A stretch of 64,000 nucleotides of DNA, from NCBI GenBank assembly GCA_038528385.1, contig JBCBET010000008.1:92097-156096 (forward strand), given 5' to 3'. The notes beneath the pieces were generated by a model. The model ran no database searches. It had not been told where the DNA came from and saw nothing but the letters and a program-made list of their open reading frames with translations. Position 1 is the stretch's first letter, and the number at the start of each line of letters is the position of its first letter. This document shows positions 1-8,337 of this stretch, piece after piece. This DNA is from Shimia_B sp038528385 (GTDB lineage Bacteria; Pseudomonadota; Alphaproteobacteria; Rhodobacterales; Rhodobacteraceae). The translations under genes were made by a program, and so were the position numbers.

Positions 1-2811
1 CTCATGACGCAGGCGGAGGGCAACACGCTGCCCGATCCCTATGACGGTGCCGCGGGACAGCCCGCCCTTCCGTGGCGGGGGCGCATCACGACCTCCCTCG
101 CGCCCGGCATGGTGGGAAGCCCGGACGGCACCGCCGTCGCGGAGGCGGAGGTGGCGGCCTTCATGGGCACCGCGCAGTCCACGGATTTCGAGGTGAGCGG
201 CACGGCCGTGCGCTATACCGGGCCCGCCGATACCGGCTATCGCCGGTTCATCCTGCACTACGCCCACCTTTGCGCGGCAGCCGGCGGCGTGGAGGCGTTC
301 TGCATCGGCTCCGAGATGCGCGGCCTCACCACGATCCGCGGCGCGGGCGGCAGCTTTCCCGCGGTGGCGGCGCTCATGACGCTTGCGGCGGAGTGCCGGG
401 CGATCCTCGGCCCGGACTGCGCGATCAGCTACGCCGCCGACTGGTCGGAGTATTTCGGCTACCAGCCGCAGGACGGCTCGGGCGATGTCTACTACCACCT
501 CGATCCGCTCTGGATGCACGAGGACATCGACTTCATCGGGATCGACAATTACATGCCGCTTTCGGACTGGCGGGACGGCGAGGATCATCTGGATGCCGGG
601 GCGGGCGCGATCTACGACCTCGACTACCTCATGGGCAACATCGAGGGCGGGGAGGGCTACAACTTCTACTACGCCTCCGCCCAGGCCCGCGACGCCCAGA
701 TCCGCACCCCCATAACCGACGGCGCCCATGGCGAGCCTTGGGTCTATCGCTACAAGGACATCCGGAACTGGTGGAGCAACTACCACCACGAGCGCACCGG
801 CGGCACGCGGGCGACGTTCCCCACGCTCTGGGAGCCGGGCGAGAAGCCCGTCCGCTTCACCGAGCTGGGATGCGCGGCCGTCGACAAGGGCACGAACCAG
901 CCGAACAAGTTTCTCGATCCGAAATCCTCGGAATCGAGCCTGCCCCACTTCTCGAACGGGCTGCGCGATCCGCTGATCCAGCTCCAGTATCTCCGGGCCA
1001 TGGCGACCTATTGGGAGAACGCGGAGAACAACCCGACCTCGGGCGCCTATGGCGGCCCGATGATCGACACGAGCCGCGCCCATGTCTGGTCCTGGGATGC
1101 GCGACCCTATCCCTATTTCCCGGCGCGCATGGATGTCTGGGCCGATGGCGAGAACCACGCCCGCGGACACTGGATCACCGGACGCGCTTCGGGCCGCTCG
1201 CTGGCGGACGTGGTGGCCGAAATCTGCACCCGCTCCGGCGTGACCGACTTCGATGTCAGCCGGCTCTTCGGGTTCGTGCGTGGCTATGTCGTCACCGATG
1301 TCTCCGATGCGCGCGCGGCGCTGCAGCCGCTCATGCTCGCCTATGGCTTTGACGCGGTGGAGCGGGGCGGCACGCTGCATTTCTTCAACCGGGATGGCCG
1401 CGCAACGCAGGCCGTGGCGGAGGATGAGCTCGTCTTCCGGGGCGGGGACGAGCCGGTGCTGCGCCGCGACCGCTCCGCCGCCTCCGAGGTGACGGGGCGG
1501 GTGCAGGTCACCTTCGTCGATGCGGACGGGGATTTCGAGACCGCGGCGGCGGAGGCCGTCTTCCCGGGAGAGGACCTTCATACCGTCACGAGTTCGGAGC
1601 TCTCGCTCGCGCTGACCCGGTCCGAGGGGCGCGTCATCGCCGAGCGCTGGCTGGCGGAGACGAAGCTCGCGCGCGATGCCGCCGAATTCGTGCTGCCGCC
1701 CTCGCTGTCGCATCTGGGCGCAGGTGACGTCGTGGCGCTGCCCGAAGAGGGGGGCGTCGGGCATTTCCGCATCGACCGGGTGGAGGACACCGAGGCGCGG
1801 CTCGTCGATGCCGTGCGCGTGGAGGCCGGCGTCTACGACCGGCCCGCCGATCTGGAGGCCGAGGTGGTCGTCTCGAAATTCGTGCCGCCGCTGCCGGTCT
1901 TTGCCAGTTACATGGACCTGCCGCTCATCACCGGAGACGAGCCGCCCCATGCCCCGCGGCTCGCCGCCACGGCGGCCGACTGGCCGGGGGTGGCGGCGCT
2001 CTATGCCTCGCCCACTGGGGAGGATTTCGCGCTCCTCGATCTGATCAGCATGCCCGCCACCTTGGGTGAGGTTCTCGAGGACGTGCCCGCGGGGCCCATC
2101 GCCGTCACCGACCGCGCCACGACGATCCGCGTGCGGCTCACGCGCGGCGCGCTCGGCAGCCTCACGGAGGCGGCGCTCCTGGCGGGCGGCAATCTCGCGG
2201 CGATCGGTGACGGCACGCCCGATGCTTGGGAGATCCTCCAGTTCCGCGAGGCGCGCCTGGTGGGCGAGCGGACCTACGACCTCACGCTGCTGCTGCGCGG
2301 GCAGCTGGGGAGCGACGCGCTCATGCCGCCGGTCTGGCCCGCGGGCTCGGTCTTCGTGCTGCTCGACGCTGCCGTGGGGCTGCTCGATCTTCCGAGCAGC
2401 AGTCGCAATGTCTCGCAGACCTACCGGATCGGGCCGTCGGGGCGGCCTTTCGATGATCCGAGCTACCGGGAGGCCACGCTCGCCTTCCGCGGCAACGGCC
2501 TGAGACCCTACGCCCCCGTGCATCTGAGGGCTGCCCGAAAGGCGGACGGATCGCTCGCCGCCACCTGGATCCGGCGGTCGCGCGTGGACGGCGATATCTG
2601 GGATGGCGGGGACGTGCCGCTGGGCGAGGCGCGCGAGCTCTACGCCGTGCGGCTCCTGGCCGACGGTGCGCTCGTGGCCGAGGAGGTGACGATCGCGCCG
2701 CAATGGACGTGGCCCGCCGCAGACGTGCCTGCGGGCAGCCTCACCCTCGAAGTGGCTCAGATTTCGGAGAAGTACGGCCCCGGTCCGAGCGCGGTCACCG
2801 TCGTGGCGTGA
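1..2811 (+). CDS. GTA host-specificity / tail-tip protein (g15-like), 5' truncated by window edge
   Basis: The reading frame is open at the left edge, so this is the C-terminal ~936 residues of a longer protein. The family (RcGTA orfg15, rcc01698-like) is about 1300 residues. The first ~400 visible residues fit the GTA TIM-barrel-like domain, rich in Trp/Tyr with stretches such as AISYAADWSEYFGY and FIGIDNYMPLSDW. The middle fits the phage tail protein domain and the last ~300 residues fit the conserved C-terminal domain. In gene transfer agents this protein sits at the tip of the tail baseplate and is thought to help host recognition or cell-wall penetration. It is normally the last gene of the cluster, so the rest of the GTA should lie to the left. 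The family call is firm; the receptor or substrate is unknown. Confidence 0.9.
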   Translation, partial: LMTQAEGNTLPDPYDGAAGQPALPWRGRITTSLAPGMVGSPDGTAVAEAEVAAFMGTAQSTDFEVSGTAVRYTGPADTGYRRFILHYAHLCAAAGGVEAFCIGSEMRGLTTIRGAGGSFPAVAALMTLAAECRAILGPDCAISYAADWSEYFGYQPQDGSGDVYYHLDPLWMHEDIDFIGIDNYMPLSDWRDGEDHLDAGAGAIYDLDYLMGNIEGGEGYNFYYASAQARDAQIRTPITDGAHGEPWVYRYKDIRNWWSNYHHERTGGTRATFPTLWEPGEKPVRFTELGCAAVDKGTNQPNKFLDPKSSESSLPHFSNGLRDPLIQLQYLRAMATYWENAENNPTSGAYGGPMIDTSRAHVWSWDARPYPYFPARMDVWADGENHARGHWITGRASGRSLADVVAEICTRSGVTDFDVSRLFGFVRGYVVTDVSDARAALQPLMLAYGFDAVERGGTLHFFNRDGRATQAVAEDELVFRGGDEPVLRRDRSAASEVTGRVQVTFVDADGDFETAAAEAVFPGEDLHTVTSSELSLALTRSEGRVIAERWLAETKLARDAAEFVLPPSLSHLGAGDVVALPEEGGVGHFRIDRVEDTEARLVDAVRVEAGVYDRPADLEAEVVVSKFVPPLPVFASYMDLPLITGDEPPHAPRLAATAADWPGVAALYASPTGEDFALLDLISMPATLGEVLEDVPAGPIAVTDRATTIRVRLTRGALGSLTEAALLAGGNLAAIGDGTPDAWEILQFREARLVGERTYDLTLLLRGQLGSDALMPPVWPAGSVFVLLDAAVGLLDLPSSSRNVSQTYRIGPSGRPFDDPSYREATLAFRGNGLRPYAPVHLRAARKADGSLAATWIRRSRVDGDIWDGGDVPLGEARELYAVRLLADGALVAEEVTIAPQWTWPAADVPAGSLTLEVAQISEKYGPGPSAVTVVA

Positions 2812-2825
2812 GCGCCTCCGTTTAA

Positions 2826-2867
2826 GTTTGCGTGAGAGTGACTACCTTGTGTAGTCACGGCGCAAAC
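2826..2867 (+). promoter_or_regulatory. nested inverted repeat in the cysE leader
   Basis: An inner perfect 8-bp inverted repeat (GTGACTAC, 5-nt loop CTTGT, GTAGTCAC) spans 2838-2858. It lies inside an outer 7-bp repeat, GTTTGCG at 2826-2832 and CGCAAAC at 2861-2867. It sits between the GTA stop and the cysE ribosome binding site (GGGAGG at 2870-2875). There is no T-run, so a classical terminator is unlikely. It could be an operator or an mRNA leader hairpin. Its function is not known. Confidence 0.5.
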
Positions 2868-2880
2868 GAGGGAGGCCGAG

Positions 2881-3702
2881 ATGGCTGTCACGGACCAAAA
2901 GCTGAGCACGTTCGATCCGGTCTGGGCCCGCGTCTGCGAGGACGGCCACGGGGCGATCCGGGAGGAGCCGATCCTCGGCGGGCTCATCCATTCGTCGATC
3001 CTGCACCATGACACGCTCGAGCATGCCTTGGCCTATCGCATCTCGCTGAAGCTCTCTTCCGCTGAGATGTCCGAACAGATCCTGCGTGAGATCGTGGACG
3101 AGGCCTTCGCGGCCTCCGAGGAGCTCGGCATGTCCGCGCGGGCCGACCTCGTCGCCGTGTACGAGCGCGATCCCGCCTGCCACCGGATGATCCAGCCGGT
3201 GCTTTATTTCAAGGGGTTCCAGGCGATCCAGGCCTATCGCGTGGCGCACTGGCTCTGGCAGTCCGGGCGCAAGGACCTGGCGTATTTCGTGCAGGCGCGT
3301 GTCTCGGAGGTCTTTGGCGTCGACATCCATCCCGGCGCGCGCATCGGGAAGGGGATCATGATCGACCATGCCCATTCCATCGTCATCGGCGAGACGGCGG
3401 TGGTGGGCGACAACGTCTCCATGCTGCATTCGGTGACGCTCGGCGGGACGGGCAAGGAAGACGACGACCGGCACCCCAAGATCCGCGACGGCGTGCTGAT
3501 CGGGGCGGGGGCAAAGGTGCTCGGCAATATCGAGATCGGCCATTGCAGCCGGATCGCGGCGGGCTCCGTCGTGCTCGACCCTGTGCCGCCCTGCAAGACG
3601 GTGGCAGGCGTTCCCGCGCGTATCGTGGGGGAGGCGGGCTGCGACCAGCCCTCCCAGCTCATGGATCATCTCCTGAGCGTGTCGGCGGGGCCGGACGCCT
3701 GA
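2881..3702 (+). CDS. cysE: serine O-acetyltransferase
   Basis: 273 residues, the usual CysE length. It acetylates L-serine with acetyl-CoA, the first step of cysteine synthesis in the cytoplasm. The N-terminal ~140 residues form the helical SAT domain. They are followed by a left-handed beta-helix with hexapeptide repeats (HPGARIGKGIMIDH, then VVGDNVSMLHSVTLGG) carrying the catalytic DH pair and the GGTGK-type turn. The C-terminus is not the short ..I tail that docks CysK in enterics. A good ribosome binding site, GGGAGG, precedes the ATG. It follows the GTA gene and converges with pdhC, leaving a 19-bp gap. A hairpin in the leader may regulate it. Confidence 0.95.
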   Translation: MAVTDQKLSTFDPVWARVCEDGHGAIREEPILGGLIHSSILHHDTLEHALAYRISLKLSSAEMSEQILREIVDEAFAASEELGMSARADLVAVYERDPACHRMIQPVLYFKGFQAIQAYRVAHWLWQSGRKDLAYFVQARVSEVFGVDIHPGARIGKGIMIDHAHSIVIGETAVVGDNVSMLHSVTLGGTGKEDDDRHPKIRDGVLIGAGAKVLGNIEIGHCSRIAAGSVVLDPVPPCKTVAGVPARIVGEAGCDQPSQLMDHLLSVSAGPDA

Positions 3703-3721
3703 GCGCCCGGCCACCCGGTCC

Positions 3722-5065
3722 CTAGGCCAGCATCGTCATCGGGTTCTCGAGGTTGTCCACGATGTGCTGGAGAAGCTCTGCGCCGAGCGCGCCGTCAATC
3801 ACCCGGTGATCCACGGAGAGCGTGACCGACATCACCGTCGCCACGCCGAGTTCTCCATTATCTCCCACCACGGGCTGCTTCTTGCCCGCGCCGACCGCGA
3901 GGATCGCGCCGTGGGGCGGGTTTATGACGGCGTCGAAATTGTCGATGCCGAACATGCCAAGATTGGAGATCGCGAAGGAGCCGCCGACATATTCATGCGG
4001 CTTGAGCTTGCCGTCCCGCGCGCGGCTCGCGAGGTCCTTCATCTGCGCCGAGAGCGCCGAGAGCGACCGCTGATCGGCGTCCTGCAGGACCGGCGTGAAG
4101 AGCCCGCCGTCCACGGCTACCGCCACCGCGACATCCGAAGGCTTCAGCTTGATGATCCGGTCCCCGGCCCAGACGGCATTGGCATCGGGCACCGCCTGAA
4201 GCGCGAGTGCGCAGGCTTTGATGATGAAATCATTTACCGAAAGCTTCACCCCGCGCGACTCCAGCTGCTTGTTGAGCTGGCTGCGGAACTTCAGGAGCGC
4301 GTCGAGCTTGATGTCGCGGCGCAGGTAGAAATGCGGGATCGTCTGCTTCGCCTCGGTGAGGCGGCTCGCGACCGTCTTCCGCATCCCGTTGAGGGCGACT
4401 TCCTCGGTCTCGCGACCCTCGAGCATCTTGCGGACCTGGTCGACATTCGGGCCTGTTGGCATCTCACCAGCGGGTGCGGCAGCCTTCGGGGCCTCCTTGG
4501 GCGCGTCAGCCGCAGCCGGGGCGGTCGCAGGTGCTGTCTCCGCATTCTCCACGTCCGCCTTCACGATCCGTCCATGCGGCCCGGACCCCTTGATCGCGCT
4601 CAGATCGAGGCCCTTATCCTTCGCGATCCGCCGCGCGAGAGGCGAAGCGAAGATGCGGTCCCCGCCCGAGGCCACGGGCGACGGCGCAGGCGCGGCGGCC
4701 ACCGGCGAGGTCGTGCTGCCATCTGTTGCTGGCTCGCTTACGGCCTGTACGTCTTCGGATGTGGGCGCGTCGGAGGCAGGCCGCACAGGCGTGCTCGCTC
4801 CTGCCGCGTCGGGCACGTCCTCGCCGTCCTCCACAAGGATCGCAATGGGCGCGTTGACTTTCACGCCCTCGGTTCCCTCGGCGATCAGGATTTTCCCCAT
4901 CACGCCCTCATCGACGGCCTCGAATTCCATGGTGGCCTTGTCGGTCTCGATTTCCGCGAGCAAGTCGCCGGAGGAGATCGTGTCACCCTCCTTCACGAGC
5001 CATTTCGCGAGCGTGCCTTCCTCCATCGTCGGCGAGAGGGCGGGCATCAGGATTTCGGTTGCCAT
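3722..5065 (-). CDS. pdhC: dihydrolipoamide acetyltransferase, E2 of pyruvate dehydrogenase
   Basis: 447 residues from the ATG at 5065, preceded by GGGAGAG. The longer open frame upstream runs into non-coding sequence, so it was not used. E2 transfers the acetyl group from lipoyl-lysine to CoA. One N-terminal lipoyl domain (residues 1-80) carries the ETDKATMEF motif with the lipoylated Lys. An Ala/Pro linker follows, then the peripheral subunit-binding domain (FASPLARRIAKDKGLDL, with GSGPHGRIVKADV). The catalytic core ends with the active-site DHRVIDGA motif. It is the last gene of pdhA-pdhB-DUF5076-pdhC. Its lipoyl domain is nearly the same as that on E1-beta. Confidence 0.97.
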   Translation of the reverse strand: MATEILMPALSPTMEEGTLAKWLVKEGDTISSGDLLAEIETDKATMEFEAVDEGVMGKILIAEGTEGVKVNAPIAILVEDGEDVPDAAGASTPVRPASDAPTSEDVQAVSEPATDGSTTSPVAAAPAPSPVASGGDRIFASPLARRIAKDKGLDLSAIKGSGPHGRIVKADVENAETAPATAPAAADAPKEAPKAAAPAGEMPTGPNVDQVRKMLEGRETEEVALNGMRKTVASRLTEAKQTIPHFYLRRDIKLDALLKFRSQLNKQLESRGVKLSVNDFIIKACALALQAVPDANAVWAGDRIIKLKPSDVAVAVAVDGGLFTPVLQDADQRSLSALSAQMKDLASRARDGKLKPHEYVGGSFAISNLGMFGIDNFDAVINPPHGAILAVGAGKKQPVVGDNGELGVATVMSVTLSVDHRVIDGALGAELLQHIVDNLENPMTMLA

Positions 5066-5078
5066 TCTGGGCTCTCCC

Positions 5079-5369
5079 TTACTGCACGGTGCCGCCCTGG
5101 AGCGGCTGCGTGGGGGCGTTGGCTTCGGCGTTGAAGATGTTGGCGATCTGGTGGAACGCCTCCTCTTCGCTGCCGTCAAACGAGGTCTGGGCGAGGGCGC
5201 GCGCCATGTGGCGCCCGATATCGGCGAGCATCACGCCCGCCTCGCCCGGATTGACGAGCTGCGCGGGATCGAGGTGAACGCTCACCGTCTCCTGCGCGTT
5301 CTCCACGCGGAGCGCGATGAGCATCGGGTTCTCGATGCTCACCGCCTCTTCTTTCTTCTTCCAGAACAT
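5079..5369 (-). CDS. DUF5076 domain protein inside the pdh operon
   Basis: 96 residues starting MFWKKKEEAV, with an AAGGGG ribosome binding site. It matches the small DUF5076 family, a soluble protein with no signal peptide or membrane segment. The family is found between pdhB and pdhC in Rhodobacterales and has no assigned role. It lies 10 nt after pdhB and 13 nt before pdhC, so it is very likely cotranscribed and may serve complex assembly or regulation. That role is an inference from position only. Confidence 0.8.
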   Translation of the reverse strand: MFWKKKEEAVSIENPMLIALRVENAQETVSVHLDPAQLVNPGEAGVMLADIGRHMARALAQTSFDGSEEEAFHQIANIFNAEANAPTQPLQGGTVQ

Positions 5370-5379
5370 ACGCGGCCCC

Positions 5380-6759
5380 TTAGCGGTAGGTGACCTGGCG
5401 CACGGCCTCGAGCACCTCTGCGGTGCTGGTGAGCGCGTGCTTTTCCAGATTGGCCGCGTAGGGCATGGGCACGTCCTTGCCCGTGCAGTTGATGACCGGC
5501 GCGTCGAGGTAGTCGAAGGCGTGGGTCATGATGTAGGCGCTGAGGTGATTGCCCATCGACGCCACGGGGAAGCCTTCTTCCACGGTCACCACGCGGTTCG
5601 TTTTCTGCACGGAGGCGATGATCGCTCCGTAATCGATGGGACGCAGCGTGCGCAGGTCGAGGACCTCCACGCTCACGCCCTCTTCGGCAAGCTTGTCAGC
5701 GGCTTCGAGCGCGTACCTCATCCCGATGCCGAAGCTGATGATGGTCACGTCCGTGCCCTCGCGCCAGATGCGCGCCTTCCCGAACGGGATGGTGAAATCA
5801 TCCATCACCGGCACGTCGAAGGACTGCCCGTAGAGGATCTCGTTTTCGAGGAAGATCACCGGGTTCGGGTCCCGGATGGCCGTCTTCAGGAGGCCCTTGG
5901 CATCCATGGCGGAGTAGGGCTGCACCACCTTGAGGCCGGGGACGGACGAATACCACGCCGCGTAATCCTGGCTGTGTTGCGCCGCCACGCGGGCGGCCGC
6001 GCCGTTCGGGCCGCGGAACACCATGGGCGCGCCCATCTGCCCGCCCGACATGTAAAGCGTCTTCGCCGCGGAGTTGATGATCTGGTCGATCGCCTGCATG
6101 GCGAAGTTGAACGTCATGAACTCCACGATGGGCCGCAGCCCACCGAAGGCCGCGCCCACCGCGATCCCGGCAAAGCCGTGCTCGGTGATCGGCGTGTCGA
6201 TGACCCGCTTCGACCCGAACTCGTCGAGCATGCCCTGGGACACCTTGTAGGCGCCCTGGTACTCGGCGACTTCCTCCCCCATCAGGTAGACGGCGTCGTC
6301 GCGGCGCATCTCCTCCGACATGGCGTCGCGGAGCGCTTCTCGCACGGTCTGTGCTTTAAACTCCGTGCCCTCGGGGACGTCGGGCTGCACCGCTTTCGAT
6401 GCCACCGGCATGGCCGGCGTCGCTTCAGCGACTTTGCCTTCGCGACCGTTGAGCGCGCGCGGAGCAGGGGCGGTTTCTTCCTTGGGGGCCTCCACCTCGG
6501 CGGCGGAGGCATCCTCACCGTCCTCGAGCAGCACCGCGATGGGCGCGTTCACTTTCACGCCTTCCGTTCCCTCGGACACGATAATCTTTCCCATCACGCC
6601 TTCATCGACGGCTTCGAATTCCATGGTCGCCTTGTCGGTTTCGATTTCGGCGAGGATCATGCCGGATTCGATTGCATCGCCTTCTTTCACCAGCCACTTG
6701 GCCAGAGTGCCCTCCTCCATCGTGGGGGAGAGGGCGGGCATCAGGATTTCAGTCGCCAT
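5380..6759 (-). CDS. pdhB: pyruvate dehydrogenase E1 component, beta subunit with N-terminal lipoyl domain
   Basis: 459 residues, longer than the ~330 of a plain E1-beta because residues 1-80 form a lipoyl domain (same ETDKATMEF motif as E2). An Ala/Pro linker follows to about residue 125. The transketolase-like pyrimidine-binding and C-terminal domains follow (REALRDAMSEEMRRDD, GEEVAEYQGAYKVSQG, then the EEGFPVASMG region). With PdhA it decarboxylates pyruvate using thiamine diphosphate. Its ATG overlaps the pdhA TAA by one base, suggesting translational coupling. The fused lipoyl domain is typical of alphaproteobacterial E1-beta. Confidence 0.97.
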   Translation of the reverse strand: MATEILMPALSPTMEEGTLAKWLVKEGDAIESGMILAEIETDKATMEFEAVDEGVMGKIIVSEGTEGVKVNAPIAVLLEDGEDASAAEVEAPKEETAPAPRALNGREGKVAEATPAMPVASKAVQPDVPEGTEFKAQTVREALRDAMSEEMRRDDAVYLMGEEVAEYQGAYKVSQGMLDEFGSKRVIDTPITEHGFAGIAVGAAFGGLRPIVEFMTFNFAMQAIDQIINSAAKTLYMSGGQMGAPMVFRGPNGAAARVAAQHSQDYAAWYSSVPGLKVVQPYSAMDAKGLLKTAIRDPNPVIFLENEILYGQSFDVPVMDDFTIPFGKARIWREGTDVTIISFGIGMRYALEAADKLAEEGVSVEVLDLRTLRPIDYGAIIASVQKTNRVVTVEEGFPVASMGNHLSAYIMTHAFDYLDAPVINCTGKDVPMPYAANLEKHALTSTAEVLEAVRQVTYR

Positions 6760-7781
6760 TATGCCATCTCCTGCGGCGCTTCTTCTGCGTAGATGTCGGT
6801 CCAGAGCTCTTCGAGCGCGGGCTCGGGGCTCTCCTTGGAGAACTCGGCGGCGTCGTTCACGACACCCTTGATCTCCTTGTCGATGGCCTTGAGGTCGTCC
6901 TCGCTGGCATGCTTGCCCGTCAGGAGCATCTGGCGGACGCTCTCGATCGGGTCGCGCTCGTCGCGCATCTTCTGCACCTCGTCGCGCGTCCGGTACTTCG
7001 CGGGGTCGGACATGGAATGCCCGCGGTAGCGGTAGGTCATGACCTCCAGGATATACGGGCCCTTGCCCGCACGGCAGTGCGCGATGGCCTTCTCGCCCGC
7101 TTCCTTCACCGCGAGCACGTCCATGCCGTCCACCGCTTCGCCCTCGATCCCGTAGGCCGCGCCACGCTCCCAGAGTGAGGGCGACTTGGTGGAGCGCTTC
7201 ACGCTCGTGCCCATGGCGTACTGGTTGTTTTCGATGACGAAGATGACGGGCAGGTCCCAGAGCTCGGCCATGTTGTAGGTCTCGTAGACTTGGCCCTGGT
7301 TCGCGGCGCCGTCGCCGAAATAGGCGAAGGTGACGCGGTCGTTGCCCTTGTATTTGTCGGAGAAGGCGAGCCCTGCGCCGATGGGCACCTGTGCTGCGAC
7401 GATGCCGTGACCGCCGTAGAAGTGCTTCTCCTTGGAGAACATGTGCATCGAGCCGCCCTTGCCCTTGGAGTAGCCGCCCTCGCGGCCCGTGAGCTCGGCC
7501 ATGACGCCCTTGGGGTCCATGCCGCAGGCGAGCATGTGCCCGTGGTCGCGGTAGGAGGTGACGCGCTTGTCGCCCTCATCGGCAGCGGCCTCGAGGCCGA
7601 CCACCACGGCTTCCTGCCCGATATAGAGGTGACAGAAGCCCCCGATGAGGCCCATCCCGTAGAGCTGACCGGCCTTCTCCTCGAAGCGGCGGATCAGAAG
7701 CATCTCGCGGTAATGGTTGAGCAATTCGTCCTTCGAGACGTTGGCGCCCTTCTTGGCTGCAGCGGTCTTGCGCGTGGCCAT
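6759..7781 (-). CDS. pdhA: pyruvate dehydrogenase E1 component, alpha subunit
   Basis: 340 residues. It binds thiamine diphosphate: the GDGAANQGQVYE...NN motif is clear, and the phosphorylation-loop region reads TYRYRGHSMSDPAKYRTRDEV as in mitochondrial-type E1-alpha. The start at 7781 has a strong GGGAGGAG site. It is the first gene of the pdh set and lies downstream of the ftsB-like gene in the same direction. A perfect palindrome just upstream could be an operator. Confidence 0.97.
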   Translation of the reverse strand: MATRKTAAAKKGANVSKDELLNHYREMLLIRRFEEKAGQLYGMGLIGGFCHLYIGQEAVVVGLEAAADEGDKRVTSYRDHGHMLACGMDPKGVMAELTGREGGYSKGKGGSMHMFSKEKHFYGGHGIVAAQVPIGAGLAFSDKYKGNDRVTFAYFGDGAANQGQVYETYNMAELWDLPVIFVIENNQYAMGTSVKRSTKSPSLWERGAAYGIEGEAVDGMDVLAVKEAGEKAIAHCRAGKGPYILEVMTYRYRGHSMSDPAKYRTRDEVQKMRDERDPIESVRQMLLTGKHASEDDLKAIDKEIKGVVNDAAEFSKESPEPALEELWTDIYAEEAPQEMA

Positions 7782-7797
7782 CGGCTCCTCCCAAATG

Positions 7798-7811
7798 GTT
7801 TAACGTTAAAC
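7798..7811. promoter_or_regulatory. perfect 14-bp palindrome upstream of pdhA
   Basis: GTTTAACGTTAAAC reads the same on both strands. It ends 16 bases before the pdhA start codon, directly upstream of the ribosome binding site. It is AT-rich in a GC-rich region, as expected of a repressor site overlapping a promoter or early leader. No regulator gene is adjacent, so the protein that would bind is unknown. Confidence 0.45.
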
Positions 7812-7922
7812 TACCCCGTACCCGATTCACGACGCAGCGTTAACCCACGACATGTTGGACGCCGCAATGCACCGGCTGCATGGCTCGGATGTCGGATTTC
7901 GGGGGGATGAGCGGCGAATGCC

Positions 7923-8225
7923 CTATTCGACGACCACCTCGTCGGCGCGGATGAGGCCCAGAACATCGCGGGCCTGTTCGTCGAGAAGATCGAGGTCAAG
8001 GTACGTATCGGACAGCCTTTTGGTCTTGTTCTCTAGAACGGCGATCTCGGCGGAGAGTTCCGCGAATTCGTCGCCGAGCATGCGCGCCTCCGCGTCCACC
8101 TCCGCGCGTTTCAAGAGACCGAAATCCCCTTGCACCGCGGCGAAGGTGAAATAGGCGCTGAGTGCGATACACGCCGTCAGGTAAGCCAGCGCGCCGAGCG
8201 CTGGGGTCGTGCGAGATGGGGTCAT
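7923..8225 (-). CDS. FtsB/DivIC-type septum formation initiator
   Basis: 100 residues from the ATG at 8225, preceded by GAGG. An upstream extension of the frame is not conserved-looking and was dropped. One N-terminal membrane segment (about residues 10-30, ALGALAYLTACIALSAYFTF) is followed by a coiled coil (LKRAEVDAEARMLGDEFAELSAEIAVLENKTKRL). It ends with the ARDVLGLIRADEVVV motif typical of the family. Such proteins bridge the late divisome in the inner membrane. Its place between glycolytic genes and pdhA is typical of alphaproteobacteria. Confidence 0.85.
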   Translation of the reverse strand: MTPSRTTPALGALAYLTACIALSAYFTFAAVQGDFGLLKRAEVDAEARMLGDEFAELSAEIAVLENKTKRLSDTYLDLDLLDEQARDVLGLIRADEVVVE

Positions 8226-8337
8226 GGCTGCCTCATGGGCCTCTTTCGGGCCGTTTCGCACACCATGCCACAGGTGATTCGCCCTGTGAATCCCCTTTTC
8301 CCGCGGGCCACGCTTCCCCTCAGTCATGGGGCGGTCG

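Noticed and set aside
1..2811. A resident prophage at the left edge
   Set aside because: Only a GTA-type tail gene is visible, followed directly by the core gene cysE; no integrase, attachment site or lysis gene is seen.
5317..6792. A 491-residue plus-strand frame opposite pdhB
   Set aside because: It is the His/Arg/Gly-rich antisense reflection of pdhB, whose own frame has clear domains.
7798..7843. CtrA-type sites (TTAA-N7-TTAA) before pdhA
   Set aside because: TTAA copies are present but the spacings do not fit the CtrA pattern.
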